A stretch of 64,000 bases of DNA from Epichloe hybrida (Eukaryota > Ascomycota > Sordariomycetes > Hypocreales > Clavicipitaceae), in contig JAFEKR010000028.1 of assembly GCA_019022495.1 (NCBI GenBank), positions 372,001 to 436,000 of the forward strand. Direction: 5' to 3'. Shown one piece after another: positions 12,564 to 23,900 of the stretch (the first letter of the stretch is position 1; each line of letters begins with the position of its first letter). A program made the position numbers and the translations under genes. The notes under the pieces are model-generated. The model had not been told where the DNA came from. It saw only the letters and a program-made list of their open reading frames with translations, and did no database searches.

Positions 12564-14234
12564 ATGAAACCCGGACTTGCACGTATTGCAGCATCTGCAT
12601 TGCTGCTGCTACCACAATATTCAGACATCTGCGTAGCCGCAGGCGTTCATGTCAGGCTTACAGCTCCAGATCCAAACACAGCCAACGTAGGCACTTTCCC
12701 ATTCCTCACGAGGATTCGCAGCCGCGCAATCGAGCTATTGTTCGGTCACCGTCAAATACGGACTACAGAACAAGATCAAATTTCCAGTAGCTTACGAGCC
12801 AAGTACGCCAATGAACTCGTCCTGCGGTTTAATATCACTACCTCTGAGGAGGAGATTGCTCTTGCCGCAGCTACTCATCGACTGTTCTTGGACATATGGG
12901 CATTCACAGACGAGTTTGTTGACATACGTTTGCGCCGCGATGAAGTAGCTCCCCTCCTGAGTCTTCTTCCCCGCTCCTTGCGCACGGCTCAAACTCCTCT
13001 TATTTCAGATCTCGCCTTAGCAGTTTACAGCTCTCTACCATACTACAACAATACCTACGACGACAAAGAACCAGGCAGGTCTACTAGGGCTTCAATCTCC
13101 GTGTCGCCATCAACGTCTGCTGGGGGTAATCTTTTTTTCCAGGATTATCAACCCCTGCAAGTAATCGTTCGTTGGATGCAACTACTCGAAGCCATGTTCC
13201 CCTCGTTTGTCGAGTATATATCCATAGGCAGATCATTCGAGGGAAGACATATATCAGCTCTGCGTCTCAGGTATCCTCTTACTGTCGACTCCACGATTCC
13301 ACGAAAAACGATCATTATCACTGGTGGGCTTCATGCCCGGGAGTGGATATCGACTAGCACTGTAAATTATTTGGCATGGTCATTCATCATGTCGTTTGGC
13401 AAAGAGCGCATGATTACACAGCTTCTTCATGAGTTTGATATTGTCTTCGTGCCAGCGGTCAACCCCGATGGCATGGAATATTCGTGGCAGGTAGATCGAC
13501 TCTGGAGAAAGTCGCGACAGCAGACAAATCTTCGTTACTGTCTCGGTCTCGATCTCGATCATGCTTTTGGGTATGGCTGGGACGGATCCGCGGCCCAGGC
13601 TGATCCTTGCTCCGAGAGTTATGGAGGTGAGCAGCCGTTTCAGGCTGTGGAAGCTATGCAGCTCGCGCAATGGGCTCGCAATGAAAGCTCAAATAATGTC
13701 CAGTTCGTTGGACTAATCGATCTTCATTCGTACTCACAGCAGGTCCTTTTCCCGTACTCCTTCTCATGCCAAGCCGTTCCTCCCAACCTAGAGAACCTGG
13801 AGGAGTTGGCAGCTGGAATCGCCAAAGCTATTCGCACAGCGAACGGAGAGTCTTACTCGGTCGCAACTGCATGTGAAGGTGCCGCAGCCATAAGAAATGG
13901 CCACGGGCACAACCAGTCTGTATCTCGCATTGAATCAGGAGGTGGGTCTGCTATTGACTGGTTTTACCACGAAATGGGTGCTCATTTCAGCTACCAAATC
14001 AAATTACGCGACACTGGTAGCTACGGTTTCCTTCTGCCAAAGGAACACATTGTGCCGACTGGCGAGGAAGTCTTCAGTGCGATGAAATATTTTGGTGACT
14101 TTCTCCTGGGGAACAACGGGATAGAAAAGTTATCAGACGACAAAGAGACGTTCTACTACGCTGGTTCGGTGTCGACTCATGGTGAAACAATCAGCTCAGA
14201 CCATGAATTGAAGAGGCGAAGGCTCCGACGATGA
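12564..14234 (+). CDS. ecm14: Inactive metallocarboxypeptidase Ecm14 (M14 family pseudoenzyme)
   Basis: Single exon, 556 residues, ATG at 12564. A hydrophobic N-terminus (about residues 8-26) looks like a signal peptide, so the product is probably secreted or vacuolar. A propeptide-like region is followed by an M14 domain from about residue 190. Zinc ligands are visible: HAREW (His257, Glu260) and DLHS (His388). The catalytic glutamate expected before LRDTG is Lys480 (IKLRDTGSYGFLLP). This E-to-K change is the known hallmark of the fungal Ecm14 family, whose members lack peptidase activity and are linked to cell-wall organisation. The C-terminal tail (about 510-556) is acidic and then basic. 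The gene is tail-to-tail with the MAPEG gene, 146 bp apart. Confidence 0.95.
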   Translation: MKPGLARIAASALLLLPQYSDICVAAGVHVRLTAPDPNTANVGTFPFLTRIRSRAIELLFGHRQIRTTEQDQISSSLRAKYANELVLRFNITTSEEEIALAAATHRLFLDIWAFTDEFVDIRLRRDEVAPLLSLLPRSLRTAQTPLISDLALAVYSSLPYYNNTYDDKEPGRSTRASISVSPSTSAGGNLFFQDYQPLQVIVRWMQLLEAMFPSFVEYISIGRSFEGRHISALRLRYPLTVDSTIPRKTIIITGGLHAREWISTSTVNYLAWSFIMSFGKERMITQLLHEFDIVFVPAVNPDGMEYSWQVDRLWRKSRQQTNLRYCLGLDLDHAFGYGWDGSAAQADPCSESYGGEQPFQAVEAMQLAQWARNESSNNVQFVGLIDLHSYSQQVLFPYSFSCQAVPPNLENLEELAAGIAKAIRTANGESYSVATACEGAAAIRNGHGHNQSVSRIESGGGSAIDWFYHEMGAHFSYQIKLRDTGSYGFLLPKEHIVPTGEEVFSAMKYFGDFLLGNNGIEKLSDDKETFYYAGSVSTHGETISSDHELKRRRLRR

Positions 14235-14380
14235 ACGTCACGAGTTGTGATTATCATCAATAGGGAAAGAATTACACCTCAATTGGTAGGCTTTTTGGTT
14301 CTCAAGTGTTTGTTGTGGTACAGGAAGCGTTGACAGCCTAACTCTCACTCATCATCCTGCATCTCAGCCGAACTATCTAC

Positions 14381-14937
14381 TCATTTCGCGAGAATGATTT
14401 GAACTGAGGTATAGACAGCCATCAGCTTCAGAACGAAGTCAGACAAGGCAGATCCCAAGGCGCCACTACAGTTTCGTCAACATTAGCGTCATACAACGTC
14501 AGTTATATATACCACGCAGATTGGGAAGTTACGAACGTTCTGCGCCCTGAAGGTCCGGCTTGGCTTGTATAACCGTAAAGATACAGGACGCGAGATACAT
14601 TCCAGGTTGCGCCCAAGATGCCAGCTGCGAGTGGGAAATGCAATCCGCTGATCAACAGCGCACCAATGAAGGAAGTATGATTCTCAGTAAAATTCGCGTG
14701 AGCGCGTTGGGCTATCTAGATAGTTAGGAACGGAATGGCCCATCGAGAGTCAGCATGATCTTTACCGCAGTTGAAGGCATATGCATTGCTGTCCTTTTCT
14801 GCTTCTTGCGCGGAAGCGTATGCATTCGGATATTTTACACCGCTGGATTTGCGAAGGGAGGAGGTCCGAATCATATGGAGCGTGTTGACAAAAAAGCTAG
14901 AGGTTGCAACCGCAAGAACCAGACTAGTTGACCACAT
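14381..14937 (-). CDS. MAPEG family protein, microsomal glutathione S-transferase 3-like
   Basis: Exons 14937-14766, 14711-14537 and 14465-14381, 143 residues; MGST3 proteins are of similar length (about 150). Intron 1 (54 nt) has a GTAAAG donor and gives FNC joined to AQRAHANFTENH. Intron 2 (71 nt) is best read with a GTTCGT donor, giving PSGRRTGALGSA without a gap against MGST3. A second donor, GTATAT at 14512, keeps the frame but adds residues. Four hydrophobic segments are expected: N-terminal (3-22), about 62-80, about 85-100, and the C-terminal end. The family uses glutathione in microsomal conjugation or peroxidase reactions; the actual substrate cannot be told from sequence. Confidence 0.88.
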
Positions 14938-15314
14938 GTTTTGTTAGCAAACCACTCATCTCAGCGTCACATGCATAGTGTCCCTTCCAGCAAGCTCAAG
15001 GGAATAGGAGCGAAAAAGCTCATTACTCATTTTCCATCCATCACGAGAGAAGAAATGGTTCGGAACTTACCCATACTGCTGAGGGAGCTCGAGAATCAGA
15101 GTCATGTTTGCAAAGCAGGGATACTGCAAGATCTTGGGTTGTCGATAAGTTGCGCGATAGAATCGTTACAGCATAGAGCTAATTACGATATCAACACGTG
15201 TGTACACACCTTTATGGAGGAAGCTTTTTGGCTCCTACTTGGGCTAGAGGAGGGGGTTTTATAGACTTTGCGTCCTGGGAGACTACAATTCCGCTCACTC
15301 AGCCCCTGCGGAAT

Positions 15315-15338
15315 GTACTCACAAATTAGTGGCCAGTC
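15315..15338. repeat. 24-nt dispersed repeat, copy 1
   Basis: The core CACAAATTAGTGGCCAGTC (15320-15338) is identical at 63687-63705, and the five bases to its left match at four positions. It may be the end of a transposable element, but no second end or inverted copy was found. Confidence 0.6.
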
Positions 15339-15376
15339 GGCTGCGCCTCTTTTTTCGTGCAACACTTATACGGGCG

Positions 15377-15395
15377 GACCCCCGCTTAGGGGGTC
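15377..15395. other. Perfect 7-bp GC-rich hairpin
   Basis: GACCCCC, then the five-base loop GCTTA, then GGGGGTC. It lies 39 bp right of the dispersed repeat. It could be part of an old element or a structured transcript end; function is unknown. Confidence 0.5.
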
Positions 15396-15827
15396 TTGAT
15401 CTTGCAGGCTAGTAGTGTCCTTGAAACCTTCCAGACTTGCGCCGCTTTTTAGGACTACATTTATTAGTACAGTGGGCATTGAACAGGGTTTGGGAGTTGG
15501 GACAGCTAATTTACCATGCCATCGATCTGAAATAAGTACAACAAGTGTGCATGGCAACGTGTACGCCGAGAAAACAGTTGACCGATTTCCTAGTCACCTA
15601 GTACGGAAAGTATTCACATGGAAATCCTGCCGTTGCAGGTATAACTTGACCTCACTCAATTCACTGGAAAACGGCACACCTGAAAGCGGTCTTGAGTGCA
15701 TTGGGAGTTGTATTAATAAAGTCTTCAAACATGATTTACATTCCTCTGCTCCAATTGCTTTGGAGTTCCGCTGCATGGCAAGATACTTCACATTATACCA
15801 AACAAACCCTGCACGAAAATGAGACCA

Positions 15828-17790
15828 CTAACCCGTGCATCTTTCAGTAGCAGGACGCCAGGGTAAATCCAACCCTTCAAACACACGTTTTTCGGCCGTT
15901 TCCATGTCTGGTGCAGCACTGAAGTCGCATCCATCGGTAGACATAGATTCCCTGGCGGCACGGGATCCTTCAAAGTCAATCCATGTTCCATCAGAGCGTC
16001 TTCGTATGCCACTGCTGTCGAATTTGAGCCCTTTCTCTTGTTTACAATACCGACGTAAATCTCTTTGAAAAGTAGTTCCACCGCTCCAACCTATCAACGC
16101 GCACCCAACTGTTTTCCATGGGCTGACAATGATGTCCACTCTCCGGTGCAATGCACTGTCCCCGAAATGCTTCTTGTTCTGCCATACAACCATAGCTTTG
16201 TCCAATGTGTCGAAGCCGGAACCATGGCTCGAGGCTTTGCCTTGCCAGGCAAGCGGCAGTTGTCCCCGTTCGCTATTCTTGGTCCATAAAGTCAAGGTGT
16301 GTGTGATGAGGTCGGCAGATTCAAGGCTTAGCACCAGTTTTGCTACCATTTGCATCGTTTTGGCCTCTTCGCGATGGCTTAGTAACACGTCCACGTCGCC
16401 GCTTTCCTTCTTCCCACGCCTGTAGCCTCCTACAATAGCCATTTCGAACTCGGGATCAATTCTGCGGGCATGGACAAGAATCAGCCTCGCGATGTCTTCC
16501 ACCTCTCGCCAAGAGATTGTCTTTCTAAGGTCTTCGTAATATTTCACGCCAATCTGTTGAACACGAGTGAGCGATTGCCATCCATATTCCACAATATCGT
16601 CCAGGTCACGCCATCCTAAGTTGGGATATATCGTCAGCAATAATGAAATAATTCAACGGAACGAATGGAAGGCCGTACCCTTGTTGTACATTTCTCTTGC
16701 CATCGTATCACCAACGCCCCATATGTCGTAGAACGACTGCAAAACTGCCAGTTTCGGGTCTGAGGCTGCAAGAAAAGTCTCTGTTGAATATCCATTTTCT
16801 AACCATTGCTGATAGAGCGCAGAAATCTTAGTGCTGCATCCCGGAAGTAGCTCTATTTCTAGAGGGGAATTTTAGCAACAAGATTATCCTGGGTAATGAA
16901 AACATGTTATCTGACTGTCATTTACATAATGACTCACCAGTTGGATTTTGAATAGTGTATGGATACGCAGAGAGTGTAGCAATAGAGGTCGAGTAAGCTC
17001 GAACACCAATCTTATCCCCTTGCAAAAGACGAAAAGTACGGATCCTCTTCAATTCCTGAATGAAGTTGCCATTGGGGGGGTCCATTGGTGTTGGACGCTG
17101 GCATGAATATTGAGTGTGGAGAAAGTCGGGTATATTTGGAAAGACTGCAGTTCCTTCGTGCTCAGAGGTCGTCTGTCGAAGCAACGAGGGTGTAGGTGTA
17201 AAAGAAACGATTTCGCTTGCACCCGACCGTGTCGTAACGTGTGAAGGTTTGTTTGAGGTAGCCGATCTACCATCTACAACGGCACGTTAGAGTATTTGAG
17301 CAATCGAGGACTCTTGATCAACTGGTTCTTCTTCGAGAGACTCGCCTTCTTCCACCAACTTGACACCCTGAAAGAGTAGATACTTGTCGCAAGGAAGCAG
17401 CCTTTGTTGAGCGAGACAGTCTGTGAGCCATGAGAGCTTTACAACCTGTATAAGTCCACTTATATCATTACTCAAGACAGGCCTTTGATTGCCACCAGCT
17501 TTAGGTCCCTTGGTTTCTGATGGTCCTGCAATGTTTCCACTTCCCTGCAATGGTTCGTTATGGCATGTTTCATATATACCGCATCCTTCATCCAAGGGTC
17601 GGGTTTTTAATTTATGCCGTCTAAGCTCAAACTCGGCGCGTTCTCTTTTCGCTATTTTGCCAACGATCAGGTCAGCCTTATTGATGTCATTAACTAAGGA
17701 GGGCACTGAGCTCCGTAAATGAGAATACTCTTCGGCTTTGAGGTGTGTTGTGAGAAGGTAAATGCGAGGAAACTGGAAGCTGGTTGCCAT
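15828..17790 (-). CDS. POL4: Family X DNA polymerase (Pol4/Pol mu-like) with N-terminal BRCT domain
   Basis: Gap-filling polymerase, probably for non-homologous end joining in the nucleus. Exons 17790-about 17342, about 17266-16938, 16858-16679 and 16615-15828, about 581 residues (yeast Pol4 is of similar length). The last two introns are secure (donors GTGAGT and GTACGG; joins NPT-EIELLPG and NKG-WRDLDD). The first junction is uncertain: the frame also allows a GTGTCA donor with exon 2 at 17273. A BRCT-like domain covers about residues 1-140 (WLTDCL core), an 8-kDa domain about 190-310 (GVGDTMA), then the palm with GDVDVLL (Asp393, Asp395) and RRVDII (Asp480). After it comes IGWSGG, the GW form typical of Pol mu, TdT and Pol4, not the YF of Pol beta/lambda. 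Confidence 0.9.
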
Positions 17791-18289
17791 TTCTAGGACA
17801 TAGCTACGTTACAGCCGAGGACAAGCAGCTCAGCTGAATGAGAAAGGTTCTCGAACGAAGGTCAATGTACCGAGAGATGAGAAATTGATGTGAATAGTTG
17901 CGGTGTTTGTGCTCGGTCGTGTTACCTGATTGCAAAACCATTGTTGAGTGCTGCGGTCCAATTGGCGGCAGAAAAAAACTACGTCATGAGCACAGCGCCT
18001 CACACACGCTGAGACCGACTCATTACGGACGAAGCACTCCGTCAGCCCGTGCTGTGAATGGAGAATCCAAACGTTCACCCAAATGGCTTACCATGCATAC
18101 TGGCATCATGCACTGATTGTTTCGCAAATTTTGAGAGTCCTACTTCCGTCGTGATCGCCTGCGTATTCTCGGAGTGGACTTCATGTCAGCATACTTGAAA
18201 TTACCCCGTCTGGGAACATAAATAGGATTTAATATATACAGGTGTCGTAATACAATCCCAGATTGTTGAGCAAATATCGGTGGCCAAAG
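17791..18289. other. Intergenic region between polymerase X and TFIIE alpha genes
   Basis: This 499-bp stretch holds the promoter of the polymerase gene and the 3' end of the TFIIE gene, both on the minus strand. I see no further gene or repeat. Confidence 0.5.
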
Positions 18290-19714
18290 TTAAATATCCT
18301 CAAACTCCACATCCTCATCCTCATCCCCACTGCCTTGATGATCACCAATGTCGGCATCTCTTTCCATAGTTTCGACTTTGACTCTCTTTAGGGGTCTTCC
18401 TTCAGCGCGTTGTCTCTCCTCGGGCGACCCATCTGCTTTTCCACGCTTGATGGTTGCTGTACTTGAAGTGCCCAAGCTGGACGAGTGACTGGTAGCCGGT
18501 ACATCTTCAAATTCATCCTCGTCGCCGTCTTCCTCCGAGCCAAACTCATCGTCGTTTCCATACTGTGTTACTCCTTTGGCCATCTCTGCTGCCTTTTCAG
18601 CCTTGAGCCTTTCAAAAATATCGTCAATTTGTGCTGATGTCGTTGTATCAACAGCTTTGCCCTTCGAGACATCTTTGTTGTCATTTTCTTGGTTAGCAGT
18701 AATTGTCCCATCCCCAATGACGCCAGAAAAGGACGCCCCGGTCACTGTGCTGTTCGACATCCATGACGGCAGAGCATTTTGCTGCGCTATTCTCTCCTTT
18801 CGAGCTTTTTCAGCCTCTCTATCAGCCGCTGACGGACCATCCGAGGTAGAAATATTAACAGCAATAGACTGCGGCCCGGTGTTGGCAAGCCCTTTGACGG
18901 CCATAGGTCGATTTGTGCCACCGTCTACAGGGATAGTAGCTGCTCGTTGATGCGTGACATCTCGCTCCACTGGGCGCGCTTTGGTCAAGGCGCGATCAAA
19001 ATCGCATTCAGGGATGTGGACAGCATCGATCTTGGGCAAAAGTTCGCTGATAAACTTAAACTGGTCATTGAGACGAGTTGACTGTTCATGGCCGCTTGAA
19101 GTTCGGTCCGCCTCGAAAGTGAGCGTATGGTGACAACGATGGCAGATAAATCCGTGAGGGCCGACGCTATCAAGAACTTCCATTGCTGTCCACTCCGCCT
19201 TGCAGAAAGTGCAAAAGTATTCTTTCTTTTCGTTTGCTGGCACTGGTGCCCCTTGAACCTCTTTGTCAATCGTATACACTCGCCATTTGATCGCATCGAT
19301 AGTGTGCCGGTAGTTTATGTAGTACCAAGTACGGTTGCTCGGACGTGGATTTCCCTCGCGTAGCTCTGACCTGGTGTGTCTAGTTTTGTTAGTTTTGAGA
19401 TTGCTGGAACAAATGGAAACGATTGCCCATTGGTCACATCAGCACCCACACGGTTAAGAAGCGATCTTCTCGTAATTTACCACAGATTTTGTGAAGATCT
19501 TTCGTGTTGATGGCCATTAAATACGCTAAATCATCGTCTCGGAGGCTGCAAAAGCTCGCGCAATCCTGGTTAGCAGATTGTCTTTCGCGGGTCATATCAG
19601 GAGGATGGCCAATGCATACGCTTCGTGCAGAATTAGCGCGTCCATTACGAGTATGTCACGAGTTTGGTAGAAAGCCCGCATGACTGACTTGATGAGGTTC
19701 ACAGCCAGATCCAT
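18290..19714 (-). CDS. TFA1: Transcription initiation factor TFIIE alpha subunit
   Basis: Exons 19714-19620, 19545-19450 and 19379-18290, 426 residues. Introns are 74 and 70 nt (donors GTATGC and GTGGGT, acceptors GCAG and CTAG), joining HEA-LRDDDLAYLM and LTV-HTRSELREG. The large subunit of TFIIE recruits and regulates TFIIH in the RNA polymerase II preinitiation complex. The N-terminal extended winged helix (about 10-110, with KLREDRFL and TWYYINYRH) is followed by a C4 zinc finger with Cys120, Cys123, Cys143 and Cys146 (YFCTFC and FICHRC). The C-terminus has a basic patch (RPLKRVKVE) and ends in an acidic tail (DEDEDVEFEDI), as expected for TFIIE alpha. The ATG at 19714 starts MDLAVNLIKSVMRAFY. 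Confidence 0.95.
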
Positions 19715-20999
19715 TTTGACGGGTGATGATACCTGTCGCTATTATTGCGGGTTGACTCGGTTACACGAAGCTCACGTAAGTCGGCAAAAATTCGCGGGCA
19801 AGGCTGCCTGTTGTGGTGTGTAGACTTGACTTTATACTCGGAAGGTCCAGTACAAATGGCGGCAGGACATCGAGCCACATAAATGGCAAGTGGAAAGGCT
19901 TAAAAGCTTATGTAGATACAGAGTCTAGCATCGTCAAGCGCAAATCAAGGCATCCCTTGGAGTAAGCGGTGACACCGCACTCATTCGGCGACGACAATTC
20001 TTCGAAATATTTTCATGAGCTCGCCCCGTTGCAGCGACAGTTTCAGAAGCTACTCCGTAGTGCACCGGGATAGAATGAGGGTTCGGGGAGGGGGCGAATT
20101 TTTCGACGACAGCTACCAAGATGACGTGAAGTTGCAAGTGAGTTTGTAATAAAATTTTAATGACAGAAAAAAAGCCATGTTTAATATTGGCCCGTGCGCC
20201 ACAGTCCAGATCTAGTGGGGCGATTGACGTGTACTACGGACGTAAACTAGTCTTGCTAACTAAGTACCTAGGTACACCTATTCCCGCGGATAGCAGGATT
20301 CTCCCAAACTTCCTTGTTGCGGAAGGTGAGGCATCATAGAGATAGGCACGATGAAAGTATGCACAAGCATATAAAATTCCTAATTGACCGAGGATCCTTG
20401 TCAGTACAGGTGCGAGGCCTTACCGTCCCCGAGAGGATGCAGATACATGCCATTGCAGCGTCAGATCTAGTTTCATGAAGATTGAATTCGGCTGTCGCTA
20501 CTAGACCTTCAAATGCCGACCTCTACGGAGTACAAGTGCGTGCCCTCGTCACAGAACACTTCAATGATTCGTTCCGCCTTCACACACGACCATGTATGTT
20601 ATCTGCCGCAACTAGCATACATTAAAAATCTACTGACCGGAAAGTGTATTCTAGATACACGCTGTAACACATGGAGGCATCATCATGCTATTAGCCAGTA
20701 AATGAAGAAAACATTAGAACAGAACTAACACAGTCGGTTCATGTTGGTCTCCGCTCATAAATTCACACGAGCTAAATCTGGACATCCGGCTGACAATGGC
20801 AAACGGCCAACATTCAGATTATCAACACAAATCATTTTAAACGACGCTTCAAGAAGAGTGAAATCCCTACAACCAACCCTCTACTTGGCCAAGACTAAGC
20901 CGATTCTTATGGGAGCCTGTTGGCGTCGAGTTCCGCCTATACATATCTTCTCAACTAGAGTAGTATATTAGCATGAACAGTCAACGACTGCGAGGTATC
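19715..20999. other. Intergenic region between TFIIE alpha and SMC1 genes
   Basis: This 1,285-bp stretch is the upstream region of the TFIIE gene and the 3' flank of SMC1. The open frames are short and unlike known proteins, and I see no repeats. Confidence 0.5.
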
Positions 21000-23900
21000 T
21001 CAATAACTCACATCCAAAGTCAATGTCCTTGAGCTGTTGATCTCTTGATCTCGATAGACACCGACTAAGCTTTCAGAGTCTTGAAAAAGCCCCGCCTTGA
21101 GGCTGATGACAATGAATTGCATTCCAGGGCCGGCATGCTCACGAATATACTTTTTGATCTTGTCGACATTGGCATTGTCAAGAGCGGCATCTACCTCGTC
21201 AAGGACGAAGAAAGGACTAGGCTGGTAGCTGTGAATAGCAAAAAGAAGTGCCAAGGCAGCCATTGTTTTCTCTCCTCCTGATAAATGCTCCATATCTCTG
21301 AATCTTTTCAGTGGGGGCATAGCGTGATACTTGATGCCAGACAAATATGGCATGTCAGTATCTTCTTCAATATCGAGGTAGGCCTGTCCACCGAGTGGAT
21401 ATGCTTCAGACCGCGTCAAGTCCTTATACACATGAGATATCTGATCCTGAATATGCGTAAAGGCACGATTGAAAAGGTCGTATCTCAGCTGTTTTATTTT
21501 GCCAAATGCGTCCTTCGCAGCCTGCGCAGCGAGCTTGGAATCCTCGTACTCTTGATCGGTTTGTTTGAGTCTCGTTTCGACACTTTCCAGGCGTTCCATA
21601 GCCCGCATATTAGGATTCAATTTTTCAAGTTCAGAGGCAAGCATCGATATTCTCTCAGTCAGCTTTCCCTCTATCTCGGGATTATCGGACTGCCTCTGTT
21701 AGCGAACAATTTGTCATAAATCCCCATCAGATATAAATAATACGTCATCAAACAGACTCTTACCTTTTTCAGTTCACTGTCCAGCCCTTCAAAATCGATT
21801 GCAATTCCATGATCATCTAAAGCAAGATCCATCATTTCTTCATCATCACCGTCCACATCCATCGCATCGGGATCTTGTCGCAGCAGATCGTCTTCATTCG
21901 GGAGGTTGTCTAGAGTGCCTTCCGCGAGCGGGATTTGAATTTGTTCAAGTCGACATCTTCGAAGTAATGCTGACTTGCTTGCGCTATTCTTTTGCACCAT
22001 CGTTTCCAAGGAATTTATTTCGCGCTGGAGGGCTTCAATATCCTTGCTCCGTTTTTGCAGCTCAGCCCGCGCTTCGCCTACTTTTTGATTCTTGATTCTG
22101 AGTTCAGCCCTCTGCTCGTCCAATGTCTCTCGTAAGGCATCCAATTCGTCTTGCTCTTGGCCAATGGTTTCTTCGATCTCTGCTTTCTCGGTTGAGTAGG
22201 TTTTAATGTCTTTTTTCAGGCGCCGTATGTGGTCCTGCATCCTCCTTATACGAGTTTCTGTATCACTATGCCTAGTAATTTCCCATTTGAGGCGATTTTC
22301 TAGTCGCTGTTTCTGAACCTCAAACTGGTTTCTTTTCTCCGAGACCTCCTGTTCTAATTTGCCCTGGGATGCATCGTATGCCCGTATGTCGCTGTAGCCA
22401 AGTTTTTTGCAGAATTCGGAAAATACCTCGTCTTCTACCTGGGCGACCGCATCCTTGAATTCTTTGACTGTCGCGATGCTATTCTCTAGTTGCTCGACTT
22501 GATCCTTGTACTTGGGCTGCAAGTCTCTGAGTTGCTTCTTCAAGTTATCGACCTCGCGTTTCTTGCTAGTCCAGTTCTTGCCAAAGGCAGTCAACTCGTC
22601 CTGAACAGCGATGAGACGCCTTTCTAACCCCGTCAGATCAATTTGAAGAGATTCCTCAAGTGTCCCACGTCGGTCAGACTTTGGCAATCGGTCTATCTCT
22701 TCCTTCAGCTTTGCCGCCAGACGCTGAAGGTTTTGCACATCAACTTCTTCAAACTTGCGCTTTCCTCCCTTGGGTTCAGGACCTCGACCACCAGTCATCA
22801 GGCCAGCTTTGTGGATAATGTAGCCCTCCAAAGTGACCGCTTTGACTGGTATTCTTTTTTCATAACAAATATGTTTTGCAATACCCAAGTTATCGCAAAC
22901 CACGGAGCTGCCACAAGCGTATGAAACTGCTCGTTCAATGGACGCGTCGAAGTTAATTGTATCGATGGTAAGTCTGGCTCCTGTGAAACCTTTGATTGCT
23001 GAATTTACTGCATTGACCTTGATATTGTCCAGGGGAATGAAGGTCATAGGTGGAAACCTCTGCTCCTTCAAGTATTGCACACAATCCACCCCGGTTTTTT
23101 CCGTGTCAACAACTACAGAATCAAAATCTCTTCCAAGGGCCACAATAACGGCTTCGTCAAACTTTTTCTGTTTTGGCGTGCATAGATCCCCGATTCGGCC
23201 ACGAACTCCTGGGTACATTCGTTTGAGCGACGTTACCATTTCTTTCAGTCGAGTTTCGCGGTCATTTTGGCGACGACCATCGTCGGCTTCTCGCAGCTTT
23301 CGAGCTACATCTTCCAATTTCTCCTCCAGCTCGGTTCGTTTTTGGTTAGTCCTAACACGTTCGGATTGAAGTTGATTAAAATCCTTCTTCTTGCTCGTGA
23401 TCTCTTCTGAAATTTCCCGAGATGCCGCCTCTGCGGACATTTTCCGTTCTTCGATGTTTTGCAGCTCAGCTTCAGTCTTCTCAATTGCAGCAATAATGCT
23501 GTCGAGCTTTCCTCGCAAGTTACTCACAGTAACTTCGTCAGCTTTGCGCTGTCGCTCAAAATTTTCCAATTTGGCCAAATTGGCTCCTGAGCGAGACATG
23601 ACCTGTGCCCGAAGTGAATTATACTCCTTGCGGTCTGTATCGCTGATATCTCGCCCCTGTTTCTTTAGCTGATCTCGAGTTTCCTTTTCAAAGACTGCCT
23701 GTGCTTTATCCACACCTTCAATATCCTTTCGTACTTTTTCGACAATCATAGCTTGCTCATCTCGTTCCTTGGTGACCTTTTGGCTCTGTGCTTGGGCTTT
23801 TTCGACTTGTTGAGATAACTCGTGAACTTTTTCATCGAAAGGTACCAGTTTATTTTGGTTGTCCTCTATGCTTCTTTCTTTCAACTTAATCTGCTTCTCA

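Larger units (their letters stand above)
14938..15827. other. Intergenic region with a G/C-rich hairpin and a short dispersed repeat
   Basis: This 890-bp stretch is the upstream side of the MAPEG gene and the downstream side of the polymerase gene. It holds the 24-nt sequence at 15315-15338 that recurs near 63.7 kb, and a perfect 7-bp hairpin at 15377-15395. An open frame at 14,941-15,264 begins with TTG and resembles nothing known; I do not call it a gene. Confidence 0.5.

Noticed and set aside
14941..15264. Plus-strand open frame of 107 codons upstream of the MAPEG gene
   Set aside because: It begins at TTG, has no recognisable motif and overlaps the promoter side of MAPEG.
23305..23493. 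Frames opposite or out of phase within SMC1 (for example 23,305-23,493 and 23,992-24,312)
   Set aside because: They lie inside the coiled-coil exon and have no independent motif; shadows of SMC1 codons.
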